Source: Deltaproteobacteria bacterium
GTDB lineage: Bacteria > Myxococcota > B64-G9
Reading direction: 5' to 3'
Length of the DNA stretch: 32,253 bases
Assembly (NCBI GenBank): GCA_019307065.1
Contig: JAFDKH010000034.1
Span: 1 to 32,253 of the forward strand
Shown one piece after another: positions 16,171 to 24,510 of this stretch; positions within the stretch are counted from its first letter, which is position 1, and each line of letters begins with the position of its first letter. Made by a program: the position numbers and the translations under genes. The notes below the pieces were generated by a model. The model saw only the letters and a program-made list of their open reading frames with translations, was not told the origin of the DNA and searched no databases.

Positions 16171-17733
16171 ATGTCTCTTGTTGAAACTCTCAGAAAAAAC
16201 GCCAAGTACATCAAGGCCAAGAGCGCAGCCGATCAAGCAAGAAAAGACGGCCGGCCGCGCTGCCTGGTAGTGACCGACAGCAGCCCGGAATTGACCGGCG
16301 TAATTGGCCCGGCCCTCGGTCTGCTGCCCGGCCAGGCCAGCATTATCAGGATCGCCGGCGCCTGGGGGGCCCGGGGCGGCGAAGAACTCTTCCGCTCGGT
16401 AGCCCTGGCCATTTATTTGCACAAATGCGAAGAAGTCTTCGTAGTCGGCCACGCCGGCAGCATTTACTGTCCCGTCGACCGCGGCTTGCTGCGCAGGAAC
16501 ATGACGGCTGCCGGTCTACTCGACAACTTGCCCGACAAGGGACAAGAGCTGCTCGGCAAAATCCGCGGTCCGGGCAGCCCCGAGATCGCTGTCAGCGATA
16601 CCGTCAACTTGCTCAGGAAGTCGCTGGTGCCCAAAAATATTCCGGTACATGGCTGCATGCTTGACAGCCGCAGCGGCGCCCTGCGGGTAATCGACGAAGA
16701 TGACACTATTATACTCGTCGGCCAGACTCAGCCGGAGGTCATTGTAGGAATTCCCGAAATCGAGGACATTCCCCTGCCGGAACTACCCGAGATCCAGTTA
16801 CCGGAAATTCCCGAACTCGATCTCGACGCGCTGATTGCCCTGACAACCACACCCGAAAAACCGGCCGAACCTGGAACCTTCGAATATGGTTCCAATGCAG
16901 GCAGCATCGGCCCGGTCTCATTTGACGAAATGCAGGCCATGCCCGAATCCCAGGCCTTCCAATCCACATCGGCAGTCAGCACCCAGACTGCCAGAAGAAC
17001 GGTCGGTATGGGAATCGAAGTTCCCAAGATTCGCTTCGAGGTTCCCACGGGACCGGAGGTTCAGGGCATCGGAATCGCTCCGACCGAAATGCCGCCGCTG
17101 TTGCAGGCAGATTTTACCGACTTTGACTCGCTCGCGCCCAAGCAGGCCAAACCGGTCAAGCGGCGAATCAGGGCCCAGAAAACAGTTTCAGCCCAGGAAG
17201 ACGTCTCGGCCAAACAAGACATCACGGCCCAGCGCCGAATCAGGGCTGATCAGCAAAAGAAGAGACGCCCGACTCCGGTAAGGTCAAAACCCGAACGGCC
17301 GGCTGTAACACCAATAGTCCGCAAGCCCCAAAAACCGCTGGGCGAACGCGAAATCGTATTTGCCTCAGACAGGCCAGCCAAGCAGCAAGAGTCCGAAATT
17401 CGCGTAGATGTCCATGGCGGCTATGTCAGCCATCGCGGCTCGGAGTTTCCGATTGATCCGCAACTCCAGCAGGCGCTGATTAAGATTCAACAATTCCTGG
17501 CAGCCGAGCTCAACCGTCAGGCGCGTACCAACATCATCAACCAGGTGCGCCGCGGGCTGGCCTCGGGACAGTCGGTAGGCGAACTGCTCAAATTCATGAT
17601 CGGCCCGGTGCTCAAGTTGGGGAAGAAGCGCTACGCCGTTATCAACGAGCTGCTAAAAATCAAAGAAGAATTGCCCCGCCAGGCACCCGAGATTTCGGCC
17701 GCCATTTTGGAAGAAATCCTATCCAATCGCTGA
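16171..17733 (+). CDS. Degenerate beta-carbonic-anhydrase-like domain fused to a disordered linker and helical C-terminus
   Basis: 520 residues with GGAGG before ATG. Residues about 25-180 follow the beta-carbonic anhydrase pattern: VVTDSSPEL where the family has C-x-D-x-R, GQASIIRIAGA for GDAxVIRNAG, EEVFVVGHAGS for the G-H-x-x-C segment, and a closing VHGCMLDSRSGALRVI (159-174). In this alignment the first zinc Cys is Val34, the dyad Arg is Ser38 and the second zinc Cys is Ser97; only Asp36 and His94 remain. Ordinary CO2 hydration is therefore unlikely. Residues about 195-420 are low-complexity: PEL/PEI repeats, then Lys/Arg/Gln-rich. Residues about 425-520 look helical and folded. It is the last gene of the PspA/flotillin module, with no export signal, so a cytosolic binding or sensing role is the best guess. 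Confidence 0.7.
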   Translation: MSLVETLRKNAKYIKAKSAADQARKDGRPRCLVVTDSSPELTGVIGPALGLLPGQASIIRIAGAWGARGGEELFRSVALAIYLHKCEEVFVVGHAGSIYCPVDRGLLRRNMTAAGLLDNLPDKGQELLGKIRGPGSPEIAVSDTVNLLRKSLVPKNIPVHGCMLDSRSGALRVIDEDDTIILVGQTQPEVIVGIPEIEDIPLPELPEIQLPEIPELDLDALIALTTTPEKPAEPGTFEYGSNAGSIGPVSFDEMQAMPESQAFQSTSAVSTQTARRTVGMGIEVPKIRFEVPTGPEVQGIGIAPTEMPPLLQADFTDFDSLAPKQAKPVKRRIRAQKTVSAQEDVSAKQDITAQRRIRADQQKKRRPTPVRSKPERPAVTPIVRKPQKPLGEREIVFASDRPAKQQESEIRVDVHGGYVSHRGSEFPIDPQLQQALIKIQQFLAAELNRQARTNIINQVRRGLASGQSVGELLKFMIGPVLKLGKKRYAVINELLKIKEELPRQAPEISAAILEEILSNR

Positions 17734-17786
17734 AAAAGCGGCCCTATCCACCGTTCGGCACAATAGTAATTTCATAGCTACTAAGG

Positions 17787-17815
17787 TTGACAAGCGCTAA
17801 TCGGCCAGAATAAAC
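17787..17815 (+). promoter_or_regulatory. Sigma-70-like promoter candidate
   Basis: TTGACA at 17787-17792 is a perfect -35 box. AATAAA (16-base spacing) or ATAAAC (17-base spacing) at 17809-17815 could be the -10. It lies about 52 bases before the barrel gene start in the 133-bp gap after the PspA/flotillin module, whose remainder shows no other signal. Confidence 0.45.
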
Positions 17816-17866
17816 TTCTGACAAGTCGTTTATTAATATCAGGAATCGGATAATCGGGAGCGCACT

Positions 17867-19012
17867 ATGATGCGACGGTTTATTACCATGTTTGTCGCTT
17901 GCGGCATTTTGTTTTTATGGAACCCGGCTGTGCCTGCCCAGGACGAAGCGGGGAAATCGAAAGAGCCTGAAAAGACAGAGAAAGCCGAACCGGCTGCCGA
18001 GAAGCCGGCTGTCGAGAAGCCAGCCGACGAGAAGCCGGCCGACGAGAAGCCGGCCGAGGAAACCGAGCCAGCTACAGACACACCGGCCGAAGGTGGCGAA
18101 GAAACCCCGGCTGAGACTGGTTTCGGCTATGGCCAAACCGATGAAGATCCCGAGGTAAAGTGGCCCTACCAGGAGCCGCTATTCGCCCTGAGCGCCAAAC
18201 CTCAAAGTCGTGTGCAAATAGGAGTCGGCTTTGCCAATAACCCGGATCTGAATTCACTGGCCTTCACAATTGGCGGCTCGTTTGCTTTTTCTGACTTTGC
18301 CGTCTACCTCAAAATGCCCCTGGGTCTTTCAATGAACGACGAAGTGGGTAATGCGTTCACTTACGGCGATATCGAGTTCGGGGCCAAATATCTGATTACT
18401 CACGATGAAGAATCCAACAAACATCTGGCCGTCGGCCTGACTATCATTGCACCGCTCTCCCGGGCCGGCGAAGAAAAAGACCTGGCCGGAGTAGCGGCCG
18501 GCACAGTCGAAGACACCAGTAACTTCGGCAAGAGATACCTTTTGGCCCAGAAGCCGTTGCTCGACATGGGATTGATTCCGAAGTTGAATGTCGGCCTGGT
18601 TCCTTATGTAGCTTTTGGACAGAATATCGGCCGGGTCAGCCTGCAAACCGATTTTGGCTGTTTGATTCTGCTGATGGACAATGTTGACGAGCTAATTTAC
18701 GGCACCGATCGTCGTTACGGATTTATCCTCTTTTACGATCTGGCAACTCCGGTGGCAATTACAAAAGAGCTTTCGATTGTGGTCGAGTTCAATGCGACCG
18801 TGGCCCTCGATGGTCTTTTAGGTACCGGTTTCGCTTTCACCATCGGCCCGCGCTACACCACCAGCGGCTTTTCGGCCGGGATAGGCATCCAGTTACCAAT
18901 CGGGGTGGACAACAAGCCTCCCGACGACGACAAGATGGTCGGCCGCTTCGACTCGACTTTCTTAGCCAGACATCATATCGCCGCTATTTTAGACCTGTCT
19001 TACTCTTTCTGA
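17867..19012 (+). CDS. Outer-membrane beta-barrel candidate with Lys/Pro/Glu-rich N-terminus
   Basis: A 381-residue secreted protein. Residues 1-24 form a signal peptide (cleavage after VPA, before QDE). Residues about 26-95 are a disordered E/K/P/A segment containing the EKPAD repeats. From about residue 100 alternating hydrophobic strands appear (SRVQIGVGFA, LAFTIGGSFAF, AVYLKMPLGL, and more), and the protein ends in LDLSYSF, with the terminal Phe typical of outer-membrane barrels. I do not recognise a named family. GGGAG before ATGATG gives the start. A transport or structural outer-membrane role is inference. Confidence 0.75.
   Translation: MMRRFITMFVACGILFLWNPAVPAQDEAGKSKEPEKTEKAEPAAEKPAVEKPADEKPADEKPAEETEPATDTPAEGGEETPAETGFGYGQTDEDPEVKWPYQEPLFALSAKPQSRVQIGVGFANNPDLNSLAFTIGGSFAFSDFAVYLKMPLGLSMNDEVGNAFTYGDIEFGAKYLITHDEESNKHLAVGLTIIAPLSRAGEEKDLAGVAAGTVEDTSNFGKRYLLAQKPLLDMGLIPKLNVGLVPYVAFGQNIGRVSLQTDFGCLILLMDNVDELIYGTDRRYGFILFYDLATPVAITKELSIVVEFNATVALDGLLGTGFAFTIGPRYTTSGFSAGIGIQLPIGVDNKPPDDDKMVGRFDSTFLARHHIAAILDLSYSF
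17999..18058 (+). repeat. 15-bp tandem repeats encoding EKPA(D/V/E)
   Basis: Four in-frame 15-bp units encode EKPAV, EKPAD, EKPAD and EKPAE from residue 45 of the barrel protein. This resembles in style, but not in sequence, the KP-rich repeat at 1-142. It is a disordered spacer between signal peptide and barrel. Confidence 0.85.
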
Positions 19013-19043
19013 ACCAAAACCCGACCAGGGCGTGTGAGGGTAG

Positions 19044-19583
19044 ATGGAAAAGCGTCTAGCCGACGGGTCAATTGAGTTGATTCAAGCCGATATCACCGGC
19101 CTGCAGGTGGATGCGATCGTAACGGCCGCAAATTCCGGCCTGCGCGGCGGCGGGGGTGTCGACGGCGCGGTTCACCGGGCGGCCGGTCCGCGCCTGCTCG
19201 AGGCCTGTCGCAGCATCGGCGGTTGTCAGACCGGCTCGGCCGTGGCAACTGACGCTTTTAATCTCGGGCAAAACGGGGTGAAATATGTCCTTCATGCCGT
19301 CGGCCCGGTTTGGCGCGGCGGCACTCAGTCTGAACCCAACCTGCTGCGCAATGCCTACGCCACCAGCCTGAAAATCGCCCGCGAAAAAAAATGCAGCTCG
19401 ATAGCATTTCCGTCGATCAGCACCGGAGTCTACGGCTTCCCAATCGATAAAGCCGCGCCTTTAGCCCTTTTGACCTGCAAGGAATTTCTCGAATCCGAGC
19501 CCGGCGACCTTCTAAGAATCGTCTTCGCCCTGTTCGACCAGGCGACCCTGGAGACCTTTGAATCTGCCTTGAACAATCTGTAG
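19044..19583 (+). CDS. Macrodomain ADP-ribose hydrolase (MacroD/YmdB-like)
   Basis: A 179-residue single macrodomain, the full length of the MacroD-type family. Key motifs are intact: IELIQADITGLQVDAIVTAAN, the Gly-rich catalytic loop LRGGGGVDGAVHRAAG, and the ribose/phosphate loop SISTGVYGFP. Such enzymes hydrolyse O-acetyl-ADP-ribose or remove mono-ADP-ribose from Asp/Glu residues. GAGGG lies five bases before the ATG. It starts 31 bases after the barrel gene, possibly in the same transcript, and ends before a repeat-containing gap. No ADP-ribosyltransferase or toxin gene is seen nearby. Confidence 0.95.
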   Translation: MEKRLADGSIELIQADITGLQVDAIVTAANSGLRGGGGVDGAVHRAAGPRLLEACRSIGGCQTGSAVATDAFNLGQNGVKYVLHAVGPVWRGGTQSEPNLLRNAYATSLKIAREKKCSSIAFPSISTGVYGFPIDKAAPLALLTCKEFLESEPGDLLRIVFALFDQATLETFESALNNL

Positions 19584-19593
19584 CTTTGGTAAA

Positions 19594-19685
19594 TCCGGGG
19601 ACGGAGGTAGCCAGGCCCTCCGTAGCTTCAGCGAAGGAAGGGCACATTCCTTATATTTCAGCTAGTTGAATAGTACCCTGTCCCC
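19594..19685. repeat. Palindromic dispersed-repeat element bounded by GGGGAC/GTCCCC
   Basis: In the 222-bp gap between the convergent macrodomain and ribonucleotide reductase genes, GGGGAC (19597-19602) and GTCCCC (19680-19685) are terminal inverted repeats. Inside, ACGGAGG (19601-19607) pairs with CCTCCGT (19617-19623), followed by AGCTTCAGCGAAGG. This layout resembles non-autonomous elements mobilised by REP-associated (RAYT/IS200-type) transposases; no transposase is present here. Confidence 0.55.
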
Positions 19686-19702
19686 GTGTTTCCCGTGTTT
19701 CC

Positions 19703-19776
19703 GTCATTCCCGAATGCCTTTGTCGGGAATCCAGTCTTCGCTACCTGGATTCCGGCTTAATGCAGGCCGGAATGAC
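19703..19776. repeat. Nested double-hairpin element with GTCATTCC/GGAATGAC ends
   Basis: GTCATTCC (19703-19710) and GGAATGAC (19769-19776) are exact terminal inverted repeats. Within are two hairpins, ATTCCCGA/TCGGGAAT (19706-19713 with 19723-19730) and ATTCCGGC/GCCGGAAT (19749-19756 with 19766-19773). GGAATCCAG (19726-19734) also pairs with CTGGATTCC (19745-19753). The whole 74 bp can form a cruciform. Such GTCATTCC palindromes are widespread dispersed repeats in delta-type genomes. Lying between convergent genes, it could also end transcription from both sides. Confidence 0.7.
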
Positions 19777-19805
19777 AACATCTAAATCATCTTAGGGATT
19801 AGATC

Positions 19806-22436
19806 CTACGAACACTTAGAAAAACCGCATTCACGGCAAAGCATACAACCTTCGATATGTTCGATAGTGCCCCCGCAGTCGGGACAGGAAAGCATTACTT
19901 TGGGCCGGGCGCTGACAGCCGATTGTTTGCCCTGTTGCTCGGCCGGCTCACTTCTTGAACTAGCAGCTATTTTACCCTTGGGCTGGGCTTCTTCATTCTT
20001 CTTGGCGTCGCGTTCTTTGATGATTTCGGTATAGTGCTTCAAGGCGCGCGACATGGCATCCGCGCACGACAGGATCATCTCGCCGTCTTTCCATACCGGC
20101 GAGGGACACCTTACTCCGGCCAGCTGTCGAATGATGTCCTCGGCATCTACTCCGGCCCTGAGCGTCAGCGAAATCAAGCGGCTGATGGCTTCGGCCTGCG
20201 AGGAAGCGCACCCGCCTGCCTTGCCCATGGCGGTAAACAGCTCGAAGATACCCTCATCATCTTCGTTGATGGTCACATAAAGATTGCCGCAACCGGTAGT
20301 CATTTTCTGGGTACTGCCCCTGACTACTTCGGGTCGTTCGCGGGGTTTGAGTTTGCCGGGTGCCCGAGTGGCAATCTCGCCTTGTTGACCCGAGCGGTTC
20401 ACTTTTTCGATATTGAGAACCTGTTCATCGCGACTGCCGTCTCGATAAACCGTGACGCCCTTGCAGCCTAAGATGTAAGCCAGTCGGTAAACCTCAGCAA
20501 CATCGGCTTCGGTGGCTTCTTTGGTCAGGTTGACAGTCTTGCTGACGGCATTGTCGGTGTACTTCTGAAAAGCTGCCTGGGTCCTGATATGCCACTCCGG
20601 CGAGACATCGTGGGCAGTCACGAACTTGCGGCGAATCGGTTCGGGAACTTCGGGAACATTGGACAAGGTGCCTTGCTCGGCTATTTTACGCATCAACTCT
20701 TTTGAATAAAAACCCTCTTGGCGAGCAACTTTGGCAAAGAGCGGGTTGACTTCGACCAGCTCGTCATTGTCCATGACATTCCGCACGAAGCTAATCGCAA
20801 ACAACGGCTCGACGCCCGACGAACAACCGGCAATGATGCTGATGGTTCCGGTGGGAGCGATCGTGGTAACTGTTGCATTGCGCAGCGGCCGAATACCGGG
20901 ATGGTCGTAGACACTACCTTTAAAGTTGGGAAACTCCCCCCTCACCTCGGCTAGGTTGGCGGAGGCGCTCCTGGCTTCGGTCTGAATGAAGCTCATGATT
21001 TCTTCGGCTTTCTTCAATGAAGCCTCGGAGTTATAAGGTACAGCCAGCTGAATCAGCAGGTCGGCGTAGCCCATGACACCCAGGCCGATTTTGCGATTGC
21101 CCTTTGTAACTCGCTCTATTTCCGGCAAGGGATAGCGATTGATCTCGATCACATTATCCAGGAAATGAATCGAATTATGAACGGTGGCCTTCAAGCGGTC
21201 CCAGTCCACGTGACCGTCTTTGGCCATTTTTGCAAGGTTTATAGAGCCTAAATTACATGACTCATACGGTAAGAGCGGCTGTTCTCCGCAGGGATTGGTG
21301 CTCTCGATCTCCCCGACGTGCGGAGTCGGGTTTTCCTTATTTAGACGGTCGATAAATATGATGCCCGGTTCGCCGTTGCGCCAGGCCAGGCTAACGATTG
21401 TATTGAACACCTTGCGAGCTTCCAAAGTCTTGACGACTTTGTTGGTATGCGGATTCACCAGATCGTAATTGGCGTTTTTCTCGACCGCACTCATGAAGCT
21501 TTCTGTAATGGCTACCGAGATGTTGAAATTGTTGAGTGACTTCTGCTCGGTTTTACAGGCGATGAAATCGAGGATATCCGGATGGTCGACTCGCAAGATA
21601 CCCATATTGGCGCCGCGCCGAGTGCCGCCTTGCTTGATGGTTTCTGTGGCGGTATCGAAGACGCGCATGAAGCTGACCGGGCCACTCGAAACGCCTTGGG
21701 TTGAAAGCACGACATCATTTTTCGGCCGCACTCGCGAAAACGAGAACCCGGTCCCGCCGCCCGATTTGTGAATCATGGCGGTATTCTTAACCGCCTCAAA
21801 AATGCTCTCCATCGAATCGTCAACCGGCAAGACGAAACAAGCCGACAGTTGCCCCAGTTGTCTTCCGGCATTCATCAAGGTCGGTGAGTTGGGCATGAAC
21901 TCCATCGATGTGATCATCTGGTAGAAACTGCGAGCGGTTTCTTCGGTGTCAGCTTGATCATCGAATTTTTTATCGGCCGAGGCAATCGTTCGAGCTACCC
22001 GCGCAAACATGTCTTTAGGCCGTTCGAGAATCTTTCCGTCAGTTGCGCGCCGCAGATAGCGTCGCTCCAGCACACGCACGGCATTTACCGAAATATTCAG
22101 CTCTTGCTCGAAGCCGTGCTTGACCAGTTGCTCGTCGACCAGAGATACGATGGCGCGCGGAGTGATCTGAGCCAGGTTCTTGCGTTTCAGCTCAGCCTCG
22201 ACTTCCTGGCTGATTCGGCGAGCCGCATCCGGCTCTATCGAACGCTGCTGAACCAGGGCTTCAACAACCCGGTTGGAGTCCCAATTTGTGTCTTCATCAG
22301 CTGCCGCTTCTTCGAAAAGAGTAATAGGTAGCTGATGTCCAGTACTGTTAAGTATTTCCACTATTCTGCCCACCCTCTGTACCGGGCCAATCCCCGGAAA
22401 AGGAATAAAAACCACATCTTGTAGAGTGGCGCTCAT
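19806..22436 (-). CDS. nrdJ: Vitamin B12-dependent (class II) ribonucleoside-diphosphate reductase
   Basis: An 876-residue adenosylcobalamin-dependent reductase that makes deoxyribonucleotides with or without oxygen. Motifs include PTLMNAG, SACFVLPV with a redox Cys, NPCGEQPLLPYESCNLGSINL (active Cys and Glu), APTGTISIIAGCSSGVEP, and GCKGVTVYRDGSR. A TSCPD domain (about 720-830) and a C-terminal Cys-rich end (CPDC ... CMLCRECGFSKC), a zinc-ribbon/redox tail, follow. Residues about 40-110 resemble part of an ATP-cone regulatory domain. The ATG at 22436 (GGTGG five bases before) was chosen over an ATG 60 bases upstream that has no ribosome site. No NrdR box or cobalamin riboswitch is visible upstream. 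Confidence 0.95.
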   Translation of the reverse strand: MSATLQDVVFIPFPGIGPVQRVGRIVEILNSTGHQLPITLFEEAAADEDTNWDSNRVVEALVQQRSIEPDAARRISQEVEAELKRKNLAQITPRAIVSLVDEQLVKHGFEQELNISVNAVRVLERRYLRRATDGKILERPKDMFARVARTIASADKKFDDQADTEETARSFYQMITSMEFMPNSPTLMNAGRQLGQLSACFVLPVDDSMESIFEAVKNTAMIHKSGGGTGFSFSRVRPKNDVVLSTQGVSSGPVSFMRVFDTATETIKQGGTRRGANMGILRVDHPDILDFIACKTEQKSLNNFNISVAITESFMSAVEKNANYDLVNPHTNKVVKTLEARKVFNTIVSLAWRNGEPGIIFIDRLNKENPTPHVGEIESTNPCGEQPLLPYESCNLGSINLAKMAKDGHVDWDRLKATVHNSIHFLDNVIEINRYPLPEIERVTKGNRKIGLGVMGYADLLIQLAVPYNSEASLKKAEEIMSFIQTEARSASANLAEVRGEFPNFKGSVYDHPGIRPLRNATVTTIAPTGTISIIAGCSSGVEPLFAISFVRNVMDNDELVEVNPLFAKVARQEGFYSKELMRKIAEQGTLSNVPEVPEPIRRKFVTAHDVSPEWHIRTQAAFQKYTDNAVSKTVNLTKEATEADVAEVYRLAYILGCKGVTVYRDGSRDEQVLNIEKVNRSGQQGEIATRAPGKLKPRERPEVVRGSTQKMTTGCGNLYVTINEDDEGIFELFTAMGKAGGCASSQAEAISRLISLTLRAGVDAEDIIRQLAGVRCPSPVWKDGEMILSCADAMSRALKHYTEIIKERDAKKNEEAQPKGKIAASSRSEPAEQQGKQSAVSARPKVMLSCPDCGGTIEHIEGCMLCRECGFSKCS

Positions 22437-22599
22437 TATGCCACCAGATGTTGTACTGTCAAGACCTTTTTGAGCAAATCTCAAATCACCTTCCATTTCG
22501 GGAAAGTGCCGTGACTCAACCGGTCAATCGAGTCTCGAGCCTCAAACAAGGCTGTTTTAAGGGCCTAAATTCGCATTTTTTTCCGACCTCGTACGATAC

Positions 22600-22629
22600 T
22601 TGCACTATCCCAGTCCGGGATTGTATGAT
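22600..22629 (+). promoter_or_regulatory. Sigma-70-like promoter candidate for the HEAT/HD operon
   Basis: TTGCAC (22600-22605) and TATGAT (22624-22629) are 18 bases apart and end 33 bases before the HEAT gene start. The 226-bp divergent gap 22437-22662 shows nothing else convincing. Confidence 0.5.
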
Positions 22630-22662
22630 ACTAAATACGGTCTTGTCAGGCCGGAGGATCCG

Positions 22663-24486
22663 ATGACCCAACAAAAAATCGACCCAAAAAATGTGTATGT
22701 CTCGGGCACATCCAGCCTGGCACCCTCCCCAAAAGGCAAGGCTGAAAAGCTCAACGAAGAAGAATCTGAAAAGCGTATCAGCCAGGTCAAGGATTTTTTC
22801 GATCAGCTTTCCCGTGGAATCAAGACGATCCAGCTTTATCGGCACAACACCGCTCAGTATGGTGAGTATCTTGACCGCGCTTATCGGGCGCTCAAAGAAA
22901 TACTTAAAAGATATGACAACCTTTCCGTGAAAGTCGATCAGCTCGGATTTAAATATTTCGACGAAACGGTCTACCAGGAAGACGCCACCGAGCAGAACAT
23001 CGCCCACAAGTTTTACCGCGACGGCGTCCGGATTCTGATCTTCCGCGAGGGATTGAGAGCACCCGAGTTTCTCGACTTTATTCTGATCTGCCTGACTAAC
23101 TTTAGCGTGGCCGAGTTCATTTACGATGACATGGTCAGCTTGATGTGGAAGCAAGAGTTCTCCCATGTCGAGTACGTCGTGGTTGAAACTTTCGCTGTCG
23201 GCACCGAGTCTCAGGAAGATGCCAAGGTCGAGGTAGACAAGATTGTCAACTACCTCTATGCGCGACTGACTTCGAACACCGATGACACTTTTTCGTTCGC
23301 CCGAATCTCATTAGAAGATCTCGAGATTGAACTCGACGATGTCGAGCAGGCCAAGGGTGTAGTAATCAAGGGCAACCCGGCGACTCCCGAGGAGAAGTCC
23401 CAGGTTTTACAGCAACTCGATGAAGAAGACGAAAACCGCGCCTTGCCGAAACTAGTTGTCATTCTTTTCAAGGTTGTCGAGGAAGAGCTCGATCAAGATC
23501 TCGGTCAGGCGATCGAGGAAGTCTTCATTCAGCTGCTCGACTCCTTCTTGATTCATGAAGACTTCCGCAGCATCAACCAGATGCTGCGCAAGTTCAAGGG
23601 CATGGCACGTAAGAATCTGCCGGCCGGAAATTTGGCTCGCATCCAGCAGATCGAGACCAAGTTCACGACTAAAATGGGAGAAGCCGAGCGGATCGGCCGC
23701 GTCGGAGAAATACTTGATTCTTCTGCAGAAATCAAGGAGCCCCAGGAGGTCTATCGCTATCTGACCCGGCTCGACGAACCGGCCATTTTGCCCTTGCTGC
23801 AGACTTTGGAAACCATGGAGCGTCAGGAAGCTCGCCGTTTGATTTGCGATACCCTGGCCGCTCTCGGTAAAGATCATCTGGACGTATTCGTTCGCCGACT
23901 AGAGAGCACCAAGGCCAACGTTATCCGCGATATGCTTTACATAATCGACAGACTGAACCCGGCCGAGAAGCTACAAATCATAGCCAAAGTTTTAGAGCAC
24001 CCAAACCTGGCCCTGCGTTTAGAAGCCCTGAACACGATCGGTTCGGCGGGCGAAGAAAGTTGCTATCCATATGTGATCAAGGCCCTCAAAGATTCCGACA
24101 CCCAGATGCGGATCATGGCTGCCAGATTGCTGTCCAACTTTGATATCCGCAAGGCCACCAAAACCCTGTTGATCTTGGTAGACGATCAAGGTTTCAGCAG
24201 GAAACCGGCCCAGGAACAGACGGCCATGTTTTCCGCCCTGGCTATGACCGATTCACCAGATGCCATGGATTTCTTTCGTGAGCATTTGCGCTCAACGAGC
24301 TTGCTCTCAAAAAAGAAACTAGTCGAACATAAACGCAATATCGTCAACGGGCTGGCTATCTCGGGTTCGATTGCGGCTTTCAAACTGCTCAAGGCCGAAC
24401 TCGAAGCCGGCATTAAAGAAGAAGATGTCTTGGCCGCAGCCGAACGCGCTTGTGAAAAACTCAGACACAAACTTCTAGGCAATTAA
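22663..24486 (+). CDS. HEAT-repeat protein with N-terminal domain shared with the next gene
   Basis: A 607-residue cytosolic protein with no signal peptide; GGAGG six bases before ATG 22663 fixes the start over an earlier ATG at 22600. Residues about 40-150 form an alpha/beta domain (IKTIQLYRHN, then LSVKVDQLGFKYFDETVY and GLRAPEFLDFILICL) that also appears in the HD protein downstream. The middle is charged and helical. Residues about 380-600 contain HEAT/armadillo-like repeats (LPLLQTLETMERQEARRLI; LALRLEALNTIGSAGEES; TQMRIMAARLLSNFD). It probably acts as a binding scaffold in the same pathway as the HD protein, which starts 24 bases later. Confidence 0.83.
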   Translation: MTQQKIDPKNVYVSGTSSLAPSPKGKAEKLNEEESEKRISQVKDFFDQLSRGIKTIQLYRHNTAQYGEYLDRAYRALKEILKRYDNLSVKVDQLGFKYFDETVYQEDATEQNIAHKFYRDGVRILIFREGLRAPEFLDFILICLTNFSVAEFIYDDMVSLMWKQEFSHVEYVVVETFAVGTESQEDAKVEVDKIVNYLYARLTSNTDDTFSFARISLEDLEIELDDVEQAKGVVIKGNPATPEEKSQVLQQLDEEDENRALPKLVVILFKVVEEELDQDLGQAIEEVFIQLLDSFLIHEDFRSINQMLRKFKGMARKNLPAGNLARIQQIETKFTTKMGEAERIGRVGEILDSSAEIKEPQEVYRYLTRLDEPAILPLLQTLETMERQEARRLICDTLAALGKDHLDVFVRRLESTKANVIRDMLYIIDRLNPAEKLQIIAKVLEHPNLALRLEALNTIGSAGEESCYPYVIKALKDSDTQMRIMAARLLSNFDIRKATKTLLILVDDQGFSRKPAQEQTAMFSALAMTDSPDAMDFFREHLRSTSLLSKKKLVEHKRNIVNGLAISGSIAAFKLLKAELEAGIKEEDVLAAAERACEKLRHKLLGN

Positions 24487-24510
24487 ATCCTGCGGCGGGA
24501 GAACTAAACA

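Noticed and set aside
22435-22462. TTGACA-N16-CATAAT on the minus strand at the nrdJ start codon
   Set aside because: It is a good match by sequence, but transcription would begin inside the coding region after the likely ATG, and the next in-frame start has no ribosome site. Probably chance unless start mapping shows otherwise.
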